Source: Mycobacterium scrofulaceum (GTDB taxonomy: Bacteria > Actinomycetota > Actinomycetes > Mycobacteriales > Mycobacteriaceae). From it: DNA of 49,361 nucleotides. Positions 15,775-24,523 of this stretch are shown piece after piece. Both the position numbers and the translations under genes were made by a program. Within the stretch, counting starts at the first letter, position 1. Each line of letters opens with the position of its first letter. The notes under the pieces are model-generated. The model ran no database searches. It was not told the origin of the DNA and saw only the letters and a list, made by a program, of their open reading frames with translations. The DNA lies in contig NZ_MVIJ01000043.1 of the NCBI RefSeq assembly GCF_002086735.1, positions 1 to 49,361 of the forward strand, read 5' to 3'.

Positions 15775-16343
15775 GAAGGCACCCAGCAATTGCGGACATG
15801 GTCATCGACCATTCCGGTCGCCTGCATCAGCGCATAGGCGGTGGTCGGCCCGACGAAGCGGAACCCGCGCCGCTTGAGCTCCCGCGCCATGGCCTTTGAT
15901 TCCGTGGTGGTCGCGGGAATTTCGGATCCGTCAGCGGGCCGTGGGCGCGGTTCGGGCGCAAACGACCACAGCAGCTTCGACAGGTCCGCCGGAGTTCCCA
16001 GCTCTGCGGCGGCGCGCGCGTTGGCGATGGTCGCGTCGATCTTGGCCCGGTTGCGGACGATTCCCGTATCCGCCATCAGCCGCTGCACGTCGGCGTCGGT
16101 GTAGCCGGCGACCTTCTCGAAGTCGAAGCCGGCGAACGCGCGCCGGAAGTTCTCCCGTTTGCGCAGGATGATGAGCCACGACAACCCGCTCTGAAATGCC
16201 TCCAGGCTCATCCGCTCGAACAGGGCCACCCCGTCGTGCACCGGGCGGCCCCACTCCTGGTCGTGGTAGTCCCGGTACATCTCGAAATCAGGTCCGGGCC
16301 GAATGGCCGCCCAGCTGCACCGAACCAGCCCGTCATCGCTCAC
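15765..16343 (-). CDS. tag: DNA-3-methyladenine glycosylase I
   Basis: Base-excision repair: removes 3-methyladenine from alkylated DNA. The helix-hairpin-helix-type fold shows ERMSLEAFQSGLSWLIILRKRENFRRAFAGFD. The zinc-snap ligands of the TAG family are all present: Cys9 (VRCSW), His27 (DYHDQEWG), His182 and Cys186 (DDHVRNCW). Length 192 aa. The GTG start at 16343 lies 2 bases beyond the stop of the upstream Rv1209-like gene, so the two are co-transcribed. M. tuberculosis orthologue Rv1210 (tagA). The extreme 3' end is part of a tandem duplication. Confidence 0.93.
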   Translation of the reverse strand: MSDDGLVRCSWAAIRPGPDFEMYRDYHDQEWGRPVHDGVALFERMSLEAFQSGLSWLIILRKRENFRRAFAGFDFEKVAGYTDADVQRLMADTGIVRNRAKIDATIANARAAAELGTPADLSKLLWSFAPEPRPRPADGSEIPATTTESKAMARELKRRGFRFVGPTTAYALMQATGMVDDHVRNCWVPSAR

Positions 16344-16345
16344 AT

Positions 16346-16693
16346 CTAGTCCTGACGATCCTCGCCGTCCCCGGGTTCCACGGCTTTGGCGTCGTCTTCT
16401 GCCGCCGCGGGGGCATGCACCGCGGCCAGCTGACCGCGCAGCGCCTCGAGCTCGCGGGCGAGCCGGTCCAGCACCCAGTCCACCTCGCTGGTCTTGTATC
16501 CGCGCAGCACCTGGGTGAACTTGACGGCGTCGACGTCCGCGCCGGTCACACCGTAGGCGGGCAATACCGTCGCGGTCGTGCCCCGCGGCAGGGGCGGCAG
16601 CTGCTCACCCCGACCGAACAGCAGACTCGCCGCGCCGAACAGCACGATCGCCACCAGCACCAGAACCACCAGGTAAAGCAACACCAACGCCAC
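16346..16693 (-). CDS. Membrane-anchored DivIVA-domain-like protein (Rv1209-like)
   Basis: A 115-aa protein with one N-terminal transmembrane helix (LVLLYLVVLVLVAIVLFGAASLLF, about 3-26) followed by a short DivIVA-type segment. That segment is VDAVKFTQVLRGYKTSEVDWVLDRLARELEALRGQL, about 53-90: the FxxxLRGY-x3-EVDxxLD pattern plus a coiled coil. DivIVA-like segments in mycobacteria recruit proteins to cell poles or division sites; the role here is unknown. The C-terminal tail is acidic. GTG start at 16693. Co-transcribed with tag. Confidence 0.8.
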   Translation of the reverse strand: MALVLLYLVVLVLVAIVLFGAASLLFGRGEQLPPLPRGTTATVLPAYGVTGADVDAVKFTQVLRGYKTSEVDWVLDRLARELEALRGQLAAVHAPAAAEDDAKAVEPGDGEDRQD

Positions 16694-16744
16694 GTCGTCG
16701 ATCCTGCCTTATGCCGCCGACACCGCGACGCACCAGCGTGGCGT

Positions 16745-17725
16745 TCAGCGCGGCCGCAAGACCTTCATGGGCGGACGGTCGGCCAACGACACCGGCGAGG
16801 TGTGCTGCTTATAGCCCTCAATGCCGGAGTCCTCGGCGCCGTCGGCGAAGAACTGCGTCAAGCCCACCCCCGAATCGGGAACCCCGCAGCGCGACAGCAG
16901 GGTCGCGATGACCTGGCGGCTCATTGCGCCCAGCTCGGCCAACGGCCGGTTGCGGTGCGCGCGCACACCCAGATTGACCTGGGCGATCGCGTCGGCGCCC
17001 AGCCGGTCGAAGGTGTCCAGCAGCAGGCCGATCTCCACGCCGTAGCCCGGCGCGAACGGCACGGATGTCAGCAGTTCGCGGGTGGCCGCGTACTCCCCGC
17101 CGAGCGGCTGCAGGATGCCGCCCAGCTCCGGGCGCAGCGCGGCGAGCAGGGGCCTGGCCACCAGCTCGGTGACCCGCCCGCCGCCGGTGGCACCGGCGGC
17201 GCCGCCCACGTCGCCGACCTGGAGCGGTCGCCGGTAAAAGCTCTTGACCAGGTGGATTCCGTCGCCGGTGAGCAGCGGGCCCACCAGCCACGGCACGAAC
17301 ATCGGGTGCGGGTTGATCAGGTCGGAGTCGACGAACACGACGATGTCGCCGCTGGTCGCCGCCAGCGAGCGCCACAGCGCCTCCCCCTTGCCCGGCAGGA
17401 TCGGCACCTCGGGCAGGGCCTGCTCACGGCTGACGACCCGGGCGCCGGCGGCGACGGCGCGGATCTCGGTGTCGTCGGTCGAACCGGAGTCCAGCACGAT
17501 CAGCTCGTCGACCAGCCCCCCGGAGTCCCGGACCAGCGGTGAGATGCTGCCGACCACCGATTCGATGGTTTCTTCCTCGTTGAGGGCGGGCAGCACCACC
17601 GAGATGGTCCGCCCGGCCTTCGCGGCCTCCAGTTCGGCCACGGTCCAGCTCGGCCGGTTCCAGCTGCGATTGGCCAGCCAGGTGTCGCCGGCGACGTCGC
17701 CCGCGAACAGGTCGGATGCCGTCAT
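16745..17725 (-). CDS. gpgS: Glucosyl-3-phosphoglycerate synthase GpgS
   Basis: Transfers glucose from UDP-glucose to 3-phosphoglycerate, the first step of methylglucose lipopolysaccharide synthesis. A GT-A fold (family GT81): SVVLPALNEEETIESVV at about 39-55, ELIVLDSGSTDDT, and the metal-binding DxD as VFVDSDLINPHP. The C-terminal part contains GYGVEIGLLLDTFDRLG. Length 326 aa; M. tuberculosis Rv1208. The start overlaps the folP2 stop by ATGA, so the two form one unit. Confidence 0.94.
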   Translation of the reverse strand: MTASDLFAGDVAGDTWLANRSWNRPSWTVAELEAAKAGRTISVVLPALNEEETIESVVGSISPLVRDSGGLVDELIVLDSGSTDDTEIRAVAAGARVVSREQALPEVPILPGKGEALWRSLAATSGDIVVFVDSDLINPHPMFVPWLVGPLLTGDGIHLVKSFYRRPLQVGDVGGAAGATGGGRVTELVARPLLAALRPELGGILQPLGGEYAATRELLTSVPFAPGYGVEIGLLLDTFDRLGADAIAQVNLGVRAHRNRPLAELGAMSRQVIATLLSRCGVPDSGVGLTQFFADGAEDSGIEGYKQHTSPVSLADRPPMKVLRPR

Positions 17726-18597
17726 GCCAGCCCCCTCACCGTGCGCGCGGGCGGCCGGATGCCCTGGATCGAGGCCACCATCTCCAGCACCCGGCGGGTC
17801 TCGGCGACCTGGTGCACCCGAAACATGCGCGCCCCGGCGGCGGCGGCCAGCGCGGTGGCCGCCAACGTCCCCTCGAGCCGCTCGGTCAATTCCACACCCA
17901 AAGTCTCCCCGACGAAGTCCTTGTTACTCAAAGCCATCAGCACGGGCCATCCGGTACTAACAAGATCGCTCAGGTGGCGCAACAGCAGCAGCCCGTGAAA
18001 GGTGTTCTTCCCGAAGTCGTGGGCCGGGTCGATCAGCACCCGGTCGCGGGCCACGCCGCAGGCGACCGCCCGCTCGGCGCCGGCGGTGACCTGGCGGATG
18101 ACGTCGTCGACCACGCCGCGCGTGGTGGTGCCGTAGCTCACCCGGAACGGGCGGGTGCGGGGCAGCGCGCCGCCGGTGTGCGAGCACACCAGGCCCGCGC
18201 CGAACTCCGCGGCGACCTCGGCCAGGGCGGGGTCGACGCCGCCCCAGGTGTCGTTGATCAGGTCGGCACCCGCCGCGCAGGCCACCTTGGCCACCTCGGA
18301 ACGCCAGGTGTCGACGCTGATCAGCTGGTCGGGATAGGCGCCGCGAAGCCATTCGATGAAGGGGATCAGCCGGGCGATCTCGGTGTCCGCGTCGACCTCC
18401 TGCCCGGGCCCGGCCTTGACCCCGCCGACGTCGATGACGTCGGCGCCCTCGGCGATCGCCCGGTGCGCGGCGTCCCTGGCCGCCTCGTCGCTGAAGGTCG
18501 CACCCTTGTCGTAGAACGAGTCGGGGGTGCGGTTGACGATCGCCATGATCAGCGGCCGATCGCCCGCGACCGGGCGGCCGCAGAAGGTCGAATGCAC
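17722..18597 (-). CDS. folP2: Dihydropteroate synthase-like protein FolP2
   Basis: A TIM-barrel protein of the dihydropteroate synthase family: IMAIVNRTPDSFYDKG, DVIDVGGVKAGPG, QLISVDTWRSEVA, LINDTWGG and LIDPAHDFGKN. M. tuberculosis has FolP1 as the main sulfonamide target; FolP2 (Rv1207) is a divergent paralogue whose DHPS activity is in doubt. It sits with gpgS, hinting at another role. The frame remains open to 18693, but that stretch is made of the hairpin repeat at 18646. GTG 18597 (VHSTFCGRPVAGD) is preferred, giving 291 aa. M. tuberculosis FolP2 has an extended, repeat-like N-terminus. Confidence 0.9.
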   Translation of the reverse strand: MHSTFCGRPVAGDRPLIMAIVNRTPDSFYDKGATFSDEAARDAAHRAIAEGADVIDVGGVKAGPGQEVDADTEIARLIPFIEWLRGAYPDQLISVDTWRSEVAKVACAAGADLINDTWGGVDPALAEVAAEFGAGLVCSHTGGALPRTRPFRVSYGTTTRGVVDDVIRQVTAGAERAVACGVARDRVLIDPAHDFGKNTFHGLLLLRHLSDLVSTGWPVLMALSNKDFVGETLGVELTERLEGTLAATALAAAAGARMFRVHQVAETRRVLEMVASIQGIRPPARTVRGLA

Positions 18598-18645
18598 ACG
18601 TCTATGGTGCCCGGTCGCCGCGCCGGGCGCGGCTTTGGGGACCGG

Positions 18646-18693
18646 GTGTGCGGCCAGTCGCACACCCGACGCCGAACGTGCGGCCAGGCGCAC
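18646..18693. repeat. Two tandem GTGTGCG-type hairpins between fadD6 and folP2
   Basis: GTGTGCG-GCCAGT-CGCACAC (18646-18665) is a perfect 7-bp stem. A second, shorter one, GTGCG-GCCAGG-CGCAC (18678-18693), follows at period 32. They lie downstream of the fadD6 stop codon side and upstream of folP2 and could act as a terminator. Similar units seem to have been absorbed into the annotated N-terminus of FolP2 in M. tuberculosis (inference). Confidence 0.65.
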
Positions 18694-18712
18694 ACGCGGC
18701 GGAGACGGCCGT

Positions 18713-20497
18713 CTAGCCCTTCGGCCGCTTACCGTCGGCCACTTCCTCGGGGTATTCGTCGTAGTACGGCACGTAGCCCTCGTCGCGGCCGGCCAGCACG
18801 TACAGCGGATCGCGCACGTCGGAGCCGTAGGCCTGCTCGCGCAGCTCGACCTTGCGGCTTTTGAACGTCGTGGTGTGCTCGAGCGACTCGACCACCCGCA
18901 CGAACAGCGGCAACGCGTAGACCGGCAGCTGGCCGTACACCGCGCGCGCCAGCGCCGTGCCGTCGAACTCCGCGCCGTCGCGCAACTTGACCGCGGCCAT
19001 GCCGGCGCGGCCGCCGGTACGGGGAATCTCGACCCCGAACACCGTGCATTCCTCGACGGACTCGTCGGACGCCAGCGCGGCCTCCACCTGCGTGGTGGCG
19101 ACGTTCTCGCCCTTCCACCGGAACGTGTCGCCGAGCCGGTCGACGAACGCGGCGTGCCCCATGCCCTGCGGGCTCATCACGTCACCGGAGTTGAACCAGA
19201 CGTCACCCTCGCGGAACGCGTTGCGGACCAACTTCTTCTCGCTCGACTCCTTGTCGGTGTAACCGTCGAACGGCTGCAGCCGGTTGACGGGGCTGAGCAG
19301 CAGGCCGGCCTCCCCGGGCGGTACCCGGCGCACCCGCCCGTTCTCGTCGCGCAGCGGGGCGCCCGTGTCGGGGTCGTACTCCACGTAGGCCAACGGCATC
19401 GGGAAGACGCCGGTCGTGCGGGGCACGTTGAACACGTTGATGAACGCGGTGTTGCCCTCGCTGGAGGCGTAGAACTCGCAGACGCGGTTGATGTCGAACC
19501 GATTGGTGAACTCGTCCCAGATCTCCGGTCGCAGCCCGTTGCCGGCGATCACGCGCACCCGGTGCGCGCGGTCGGTGGCCTTGCGCGGCTGGTTGAGCAG
19601 GTATCGGCAGATCTCGCCGATGTAGATGAACGCGGTGGCCTCGGCGGCGATCACCTCTTCCCAGAACTTCGACGCCGAGAACGACTTGCCCAACGCCAGC
19701 GTCGCGCCCGAGTTGATCACCGACGACAGCGCGACCGTCAGGGCGTTGTTGTGGTAGAGCGGCAGGCAGCTGTACAGCGTGTCGGAGCTCTTCAGCCGCA
19801 GCCCGATGCCGCCGAACGCCGCCAGTGCCTTCAGCCACCGCAGGTGGGTCATCACGCTGGCCTTCGGGAATCCCGTTGTGCCCGAGGTGAAGATGTAGAA
19901 CGCGGTGTCCCTGGCCTGCACGGCCGTCACCGAGGCCGGGTTGGTTGCCGGGGCGCTGACGGCGAATCGCTCCAGGTCTTCGACCGTCATGGTCTCGGTG
20001 TCGCCCGCCCCGCCGCACTCGGCCACCGCGCTGACCAGGTCGCTCTCCGCGATCAACACCCGGGCCTTCAGCAGGCCCAGGCTGTGCGCCAGCACCTCGC
20101 CGCGCTGGTGGTAGTTCAGCATCCCGGCGACCGCGCCGCATTTGACCGCGGCGAGCATCACCAGCACCGCGTTGGGCGAGTTGCGCAGCATGATCGCGAC
20201 GACGTCGCCGTGGCCGACGCCGTGCGCGGCCAGCACCGCGGCGTACCTGTTGGCGGCGGCGTTGGCGTCGCGGTAGGTCAGCTCCTGATCGCCGAACCGC
20301 AGGAAGACCCGGTCGCCGTAGCGGGCGGCCCGGTCCTGGAACACCGTGCCGATCGATTTCTTCGAGCCCGGTTGGGCCAGCAGCCCGGTCATCGCCCCGC
20401 GCACGATCACCGGCATGTCGGCCAGCAGGCCCGGCGCCCGAGATGCGATATCGGTCAGCTTGACCGCCGTGCGCGCTCCCCCGTCGTGATCGGCCAC
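18713..20497 (-). CDS. fadD6: Fatty-acyl-CoA synthetase, FATP/very-long-chain type (FadD6)
   Basis: An ATP-dependent acyl-CoA ligase of the ANL superfamily. The AMP-binding motif FYIFTSGTTGFPKASVMTH is at about 203-221, YASSEGN and the FNSGDVM/RLGDTFRWKGENVATTQVE hinge region follow, and the C-terminal domain is complete. The sequence resembles the FATP/VLACS group (GEICRYLLNQP), which can couple fatty-acid uptake to activation. Length 594 aa, GTG start. M. tuberculosis Rv1206. Flanked by the LOG gene on the same strand (69-base gap) and folP2 downstream. Confidence 0.93.
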   Translation of the reverse strand: MADHDGGARTAVKLTDIASRAPGLLADMPVIVRGAMTGLLAQPGSKKSIGTVFQDRAARYGDRVFLRFGDQELTYRDANAAANRYAAVLAAHGVGHGDVVAIMLRNSPNAVLVMLAAVKCGAVAGMLNYHQRGEVLAHSLGLLKARVLIAESDLVSAVAECGGAGDTETMTVEDLERFAVSAPATNPASVTAVQARDTAFYIFTSGTTGFPKASVMTHLRWLKALAAFGGIGLRLKSSDTLYSCLPLYHNNALTVALSSVINSGATLALGKSFSASKFWEEVIAAEATAFIYIGEICRYLLNQPRKATDRAHRVRVIAGNGLRPEIWDEFTNRFDINRVCEFYASSEGNTAFINVFNVPRTTGVFPMPLAYVEYDPDTGAPLRDENGRVRRVPPGEAGLLLSPVNRLQPFDGYTDKESSEKKLVRNAFREGDVWFNSGDVMSPQGMGHAAFVDRLGDTFRWKGENVATTQVEAALASDESVEECTVFGVEIPRTGGRAGMAAVKLRDGAEFDGTALARAVYGQLPVYALPLFVRVVESLEHTTTFKSRKVELREQAYGSDVRDPLYVLAGRDEGYVPYYDEYPEEVADGKRPKG

Positions 20498-20566
20498 GTC
20501 ATCCCTCGATTCTGCGTAAACAACTCGGCCGACAGCCTAGTAGGGGTGCGCGGCGGGCCGGCGCGC

Positions 20567-21109
20567 TCAATCGGGTGTGCACGCCTCCACCGCGGCACTC
20601 ACCTTGTCGACCAGCAACAACCGGTCCATCGCCGGTTGCGAGATGTACCCGCTGTCGAGCAGCCCGCACAGCCAGGTCCACAGGCCTTCGTAGTGGCCCA
20701 GCGGATCCAGCATGACGATCGGTTTGCGGTGCAGGCCGAGGTAGCCCGTGGTCCACGAGTCGAGCAACTCGTCCAGGGTGCCGACGCCGCCGGGGAGCAC
20801 GACGAACGCGTCGGCGCGCTCTTCCATGACGTGCTTTCGCTCGTGCATGGTCTCGGTGACGATCAGCTCGTCGGCATCGGTGTCGGCGATCTCGACCCGC
20901 ATCAGGACTTGGGGGATGACGCCGACGGTCCGGCCGCCGCGGGCGCGCGCCGCGGTCGCCACCGCGCCCATCGCCGAGACCCGGCCGCCGCCCCACACCA
21001 GGGTCCAGCCGCGCTCGGCGATCGCCTCGCCGAGTTCGGCGGCGAGCGCGAGCAATTCGGGATGTTCCGGCCCGGACGCGCAGTACACGCACACCGCCCA
21101 GTCGCGCAT
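20567..21109 (-). CDS. LOG-family cytokinin riboside 5'-monophosphate phosphoribohydrolase (Rv1205-like)
   Basis: A lysine-decarboxylase-fold protein that releases free cytokinin base from its nucleotide. The LOG signatures are present: GGGRVSAMG (about 40-48), MHERKHVM (about 88-95) and the active-site PGGVGTLDEL (about 106-115). In M. tuberculosis Rv1205 is a proteasome substrate whose product breakdown yields toxic aldehydes. The frame is open to 22723, but ATG 21109 gives 180 aa, the family size. TACCTT 7 bases before the ATG suggests a leaderless transcript. Confidence 0.92.
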   Translation of the reverse strand: MRDWAVCVYCASGPEHPELLALAAELGEAIAERGWTLVWGGGRVSAMGAVATAARARGGRTVGVIPQVLMRVEIADTDADELIVTETMHERKHVMEERADAFVVLPGGVGTLDELLDSWTTGYLGLHRKPIVMLDPLGHYEGLWTWLCGLLDSGYISQPAMDRLLLVDKVSAAVEACTPD

Positions 21110-21169
21110 ACAACGAAAGGTAGACCAAGCGTGCTTACGCCCGCACACCGCGCGCAATAAAATCCGGCG
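21110..21169. promoter_or_regulatory. Divergent leaderless promoters for LOG and the Rv1204c-like gene
   Basis: A 60-base spacer with two opposed -10 elements: TACCTT on the minus strand (21122-21117), 7 bases before ATG 21109, and TAAAAT on the plus strand (21158-21163), 6 bases before ATG 21170. No Shine-Dalgarno sequence precedes either gene. Confidence 0.45.
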
Positions 21170-23284
21170 ATGCCGATTCGATGGAACGTCCCCCAGCACG
21201 CGTCGGCCCAGGAGCGGCTGGACGAGGCACTGGCGGTGGGGCGGGGTGCCGTCGTTCTCGGGCCGGACGGCTGCGGGAAATCCACGTTGGCCCGGCTGGC
21301 CGCCGAGGAGTTCGGGCGCCAACACCCCGGCACGCGGATCCGCTGGGTCACCGGCACCCCCACCGAACGCGCGGTTCCGTTCGGGGCCTTCAGCCACCTG
21401 GTGCAGATCGCCGACATCGGCAAGCCGGCCGCGCTGTTGCGTGCGGCCCGATCCTCGCTCGACGGGGCCGACCTGCTGCTCGTGGTCGACGACGCCCACG
21501 ACCTGGACATCCTGTCGGCCACGCTGGTGTACCAGTTGGCGCTGGCGGGCGCGGCCAGGATGATCGTCACCGGCCGCGCCGAATCTTCTCCCGAGGCCGT
21601 CGCGGCGCTGTGGGCCGACGGCCTGCTCCGCCGGATCGACATCGAAGCGCCCGGCGGGGGTGACACGCCGGTCGAGGTCGACGCGTTCCTCGCCGAGATG
21701 CCCGCCGGCGCCAGGTCGGTGCTGGATTATCTCGCCGTCGCGGAGCCACTGTCGCTGGCCGACCTGAGCGCCCTCACCGGCGCGGACGCGATCGGCGAGG
21801 CGGCCGAGCGCGGGGCGGTGGAAACGCGGACGCGCGGCGGAGCCTCGGACGATCCGGTGGTGTACACGGCGCACCCGTTGTTCGCCGAGCGAGCGCGCGC
21901 CGCGCTGGGGGGCGACGGCGCGCGGCAGCGACGCACCGAATTGGTGCGGCTGCTGTCCCAGCATTTGCCGGACCACCTCAGCGACCGGTTGCGGTTGGCG
22001 TCGCTGGCCCTGGACAGCGACGCCCCCCAGCCGACGGCCGAGGTCGTCGCCGCCGCGCAGCAGGCGCTGCGGCTCGGCGACCTCGGGCTGGGCGAACGGC
22101 TGGCCCGCTCGGCGCTGGAGCGGTCCGGTGGGCTGGCGGCGCGGCTGGCGCTGGCGCACGCGCTGGCGTGGCAGGGCCGCGGCCGCGAGGCCGACGCGGT
22201 GCTGGGCAGCCTGGACCCCGGAGCGTTGACCGAGGACGCCCTGATGGACTGGGCGCTGCTGCGGGCGGCCAACCAGTTCTGGATGCTCAGCGAACCCGAG
22301 CGGGCGACCGCGTTTCTGCGCACCACCCGCCAGCGCGTGTCGGACGCGGGTGCGCGGACCACGCTCGACGCGCTGAGCGCCACGTTCGCGATGAACGCCG
22401 GCAACGTGGGCTACGCCGTGAAGGTCGCGGGCGAGGTGCTGGCCGCGCCCGGCGCCGACGACCAGGCGGTGGCGTGGGCGGCCAGCGCGGCGGCGCTGTG
22501 CGCGGCCCGGCAGGGCCGCTTCGACGACGTCGAGCCGCTGGCCCAGCGTGCCCTTTCCGCCGAGCATCCCGGGCTGCTGCGCTTCACGATCGGGTTGGGG
22601 CAGACCACCGCGTTGTTGATGGCGGGCCGGCTGGACGCGGCCCGCGAACTGGCCCAGCAGTTCACCGATTTCGCCGAGTTGCAGCAGCCGGGGCGCGCGA
22701 TCGGCGAGGTGCTGCTGGCCCACGTGCTGCTGGCCGACGGTGAATTCGCCCGAGCGGCAGCACTGCTCGGCCCGGCCGCCGCGACGCTGGAACGCACCGG
22801 CTATTCGTGGGGGCCGCTATCGCTGACGCTGCTGGCCACCGCGCTGGCCCAGCAGGGAGACATCGCCGCCGCGGGAAAGTCGTTGGGCAGGGCCGAGTCC
22901 CGGCACGGGACGAAATCGGCACTGTTCGCCCCGGAGCTGGGCGTCGCCCGGGCGTGGCGGCTGGCATCGATGCGCGATTCGCACGGCGCGGTGGCCGCGG
23001 CCCGCGACGCCGCCCGGATGGCCGAGCGCGGCGGGCAGCGGGCCGTCGCGGTGCGGGCCTGGCACGAGGCCGTGCGGCTCGGCGACACCCGCGCGGCCGA
23101 TCCGCTGTCCCGGCTGTGCGGCGAAATAGATTGTGTGGCAGGAAAACTCGCGCTTTCCCATGCCCAGGCGCTGGCTGGCGGCGACGCCGCGACGCTGCGG
23201 GCGGTGTCGGGCGAGCTGGCCGCGGTGGGGATGGGCGCGGCGGCAGCGGACGCCGCCGCGCAGGCGCAGCGCTGCGGGGGCTGA
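21170..23284 (+). CDS. AAA/TPR protein related to LAL regulators but without HTH (Rv1204c-like)
   Basis: A 704-aa protein. The N-terminal P-loop ATPase domain has Walker A GPDGCGKST (about 31-39) and Walker B LLLVVDDAHDLD (about 102-113). Then comes a long alpha-helical, Ala/Leu-rich TPR-like region (for example GDLGLGERLARSALERSGGLAARLALAHALAWQGRGREA) up to the C-terminus. The plan resembles LuxR-type LAL/STAND proteins such as those at 43203 and 46087, but the C-terminal LuxR helix-turn-helix is absent and the protein ends in AAADAAAQAQRCGG. Function unknown. M. tuberculosis Rv1204c is annotated as conserved hypothetical and is shorter (562 aa as recalled). Confidence 0.8.
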   Translation: MPIRWNVPQHASAQERLDEALAVGRGAVVLGPDGCGKSTLARLAAEEFGRQHPGTRIRWVTGTPTERAVPFGAFSHLVQIADIGKPAALLRAARSSLDGADLLLVVDDAHDLDILSATLVYQLALAGAARMIVTGRAESSPEAVAALWADGLLRRIDIEAPGGGDTPVEVDAFLAEMPAGARSVLDYLAVAEPLSLADLSALTGADAIGEAAERGAVETRTRGGASDDPVVYTAHPLFAERARAALGGDGARQRRTELVRLLSQHLPDHLSDRLRLASLALDSDAPQPTAEVVAAAQQALRLGDLGLGERLARSALERSGGLAARLALAHALAWQGRGREADAVLGSLDPGALTEDALMDWALLRAANQFWMLSEPERATAFLRTTRQRVSDAGARTTLDALSATFAMNAGNVGYAVKVAGEVLAAPGADDQAVAWAASAAALCAARQGRFDDVEPLAQRALSAEHPGLLRFTIGLGQTTALLMAGRLDAARELAQQFTDFAELQQPGRAIGEVLLAHVLLADGEFARAAALLGPAAATLERTGYSWGPLSLTLLATALAQQGDIAAAGKSLGRAESRHGTKSALFAPELGVARAWRLASMRDSHGAVAAARDAARMAERGGQRAVAVRAWHEAVRLGDTRAADPLSRLCGEIDCVAGKLALSHAQALAGGDAATLRAVSGELAAVGMGAAAADAAAQAQRCGG

Positions 23285-23320
23285 AGGCGATCGAGTCGGG
23301 GGCGCCGGGCCCACCCGCGC

Positions 23321-23409
23321 CACGCTGGCGTGACACTCGGCGCGCGGCGTCACGCGCGCCACGCTGGCGTGACGCTCGGCGCGGCGCGTCACGCTGGCGT
23401 GACGCTCGG
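23321..23409. repeat. Three CACGCTGGCGTGACGCTCGG units between converging genes
   Basis: Copies at 23321-23340 (one mismatch), 23360-23379 and 23390-23409. Each contains the small hairpin CACGC-TGG-CGTG-like core. The array fills the 142-base gap between the stops of the Rv1204c-like gene and dapE, a typical place for a two-way terminator. Confidence 0.7.
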
Positions 23410-23426
23410 GGAGCGAACGGGCGAAA

Positions 23427-24491
23427 CTAGCCGCCCAAGTAGCCGCGCAGCATCGCCACCGCGGCGGTGATGTTGGCGACCGGGACGCTCTCGTCGCGCC
23501 GGTGCGCCAGGTTGGGGTCGCCGGGCCCGAAGTTGACCGCCGGGATGCCCAGCGCGGCGAAACGCGCGACGTCGGTCCAGCCGTACTTCGCCCGCACCTG
23601 TCCCCCGGCGGCCTCGACCAGGGCCTTGGCGGCGGGCTGGGACAGCCCGGGCAGCGCGCCCGCGGCGGCGTCGGTCTGCTCGATGCGCACGTCGAGCCCG
23701 TCGAACACCTCGTGCACGTGCTCCAGCGCCGCGGTGACCGACCGGTCCGGGGCGAAGCGGAAGTTCACCGTCACCGCGGCCGCGTCGGGGATCACGTTGC
23801 CCGCGACGCCGCCGTCGATGCGCACCGCGGACAGGCCCTCGCGATACTCGCAGCCGTCGATGTCCACGGTGCGCGCGCGGTAGGCGGCCAGCCGGTCCAG
23901 CACCGCACCCAGCTTGTGAATAGCGTTGTCCCCCAACCACGGCCGCGCCGAGTGGGCGCGCGTTCCGGCGGCGCTGATCACGACCCGCAGCGTGCCCTGG
24001 CAGCCCGCCTCGATGTAGCCGCCGGTGGGCTCGCCCAGGATGGCCACGTCGGCGGCCAGCCAGTCCGGCAACTCACGCTCGATGCGGCCCAAACCGTTTG
24101 CGGCCGCGTCGATTTCCTCGCAGTCGTACATCACCAGCGTCAGGTCGTGGACGGGCTCGGCCACGGTGGCGGCCAGATGCAGGAAGACCGCGTCGCCCGA
24201 TTTCATGTCAGCGGCGCCGCATCCGTACAGGTCGCCGCCCTGGCGGCGGCTGGGCAGGTTGTCGGCGACCGGAACGGTGTCCAGGTGCCCGGCCAGCAGG
24301 ACCCGCGACGGCCGCTGGCGACGGGTGCGCGCCAGGACGGCATTGCCGTTGCGGACGATCTCGAATCCGGACGTCTGGGCCCGCAGCGCGGCCTCCACCT
24401 CGTCGGCCAGGCGCGCCTCATCCCGGGATTCGCTGGGGATGTCGACCAACGCCGCGGTCAACTCGATCGGGTCCCCGCGCAAGTCCAGCAC
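23427..24491 (-). CDS. dapE: Succinyl-diaminopimelate desuccinylase
   Basis: An M20-family dizinc hydrolase that cleaves N-succinyl-LL-diaminopimelate in lysine and cell-wall DAP synthesis. Metal-site motifs: LLAGHLDTVP (His69, Asp71), CGAADMKSG with the bridging Asp, and the catalytic CEEIDAAANGLG. The dimerisation domain lies in the middle. The frame is open to 24680 through the palindromic element, but GTG 24491 has GGGGG upstream and begins VLDLRGDPIELTAALVDIPS, giving 354 aa as in M. tuberculosis DapE (Rv1202). Divergent from dapD, the enzyme two steps earlier. Confidence 0.94.
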   Translation of the reverse strand: MLDLRGDPIELTAALVDIPSESRDEARLADEVEAALRAQTSGFEIVRNGNAVLARTRRQRPSRVLLAGHLDTVPVADNLPSRRQGGDLYGCGAADMKSGDAVFLHLAATVAEPVHDLTLVMYDCEEIDAAANGLGRIERELPDWLAADVAILGEPTGGYIEAGCQGTLRVVISAAGTRAHSARPWLGDNAIHKLGAVLDRLAAYRARTVDIDGCEYREGLSAVRIDGGVAGNVIPDAAAVTVNFRFAPDRSVTAALEHVHEVFDGLDVRIEQTDAAAGALPGLSQPAAKALVEAAGGQVRAKYGWTDVARFAALGIPAVNFGPGDPNLAHRRDESVPVANITAAVAMLRGYLGG

Positions 24492-24523
24492 GCCCCCAAG
24501 GGTAACGGGTCGCCGCCGTGCGG

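Noticed and set aside
20567..22723. A 718-codon minus-strand frame that would fuse the LOG protein to a long N-terminal extension
   Set aside because: The extension is the antisense of the Rv1204c-like gene; LOG proteins are about 180 aa and a leaderless promoter sits at ATG 21109.
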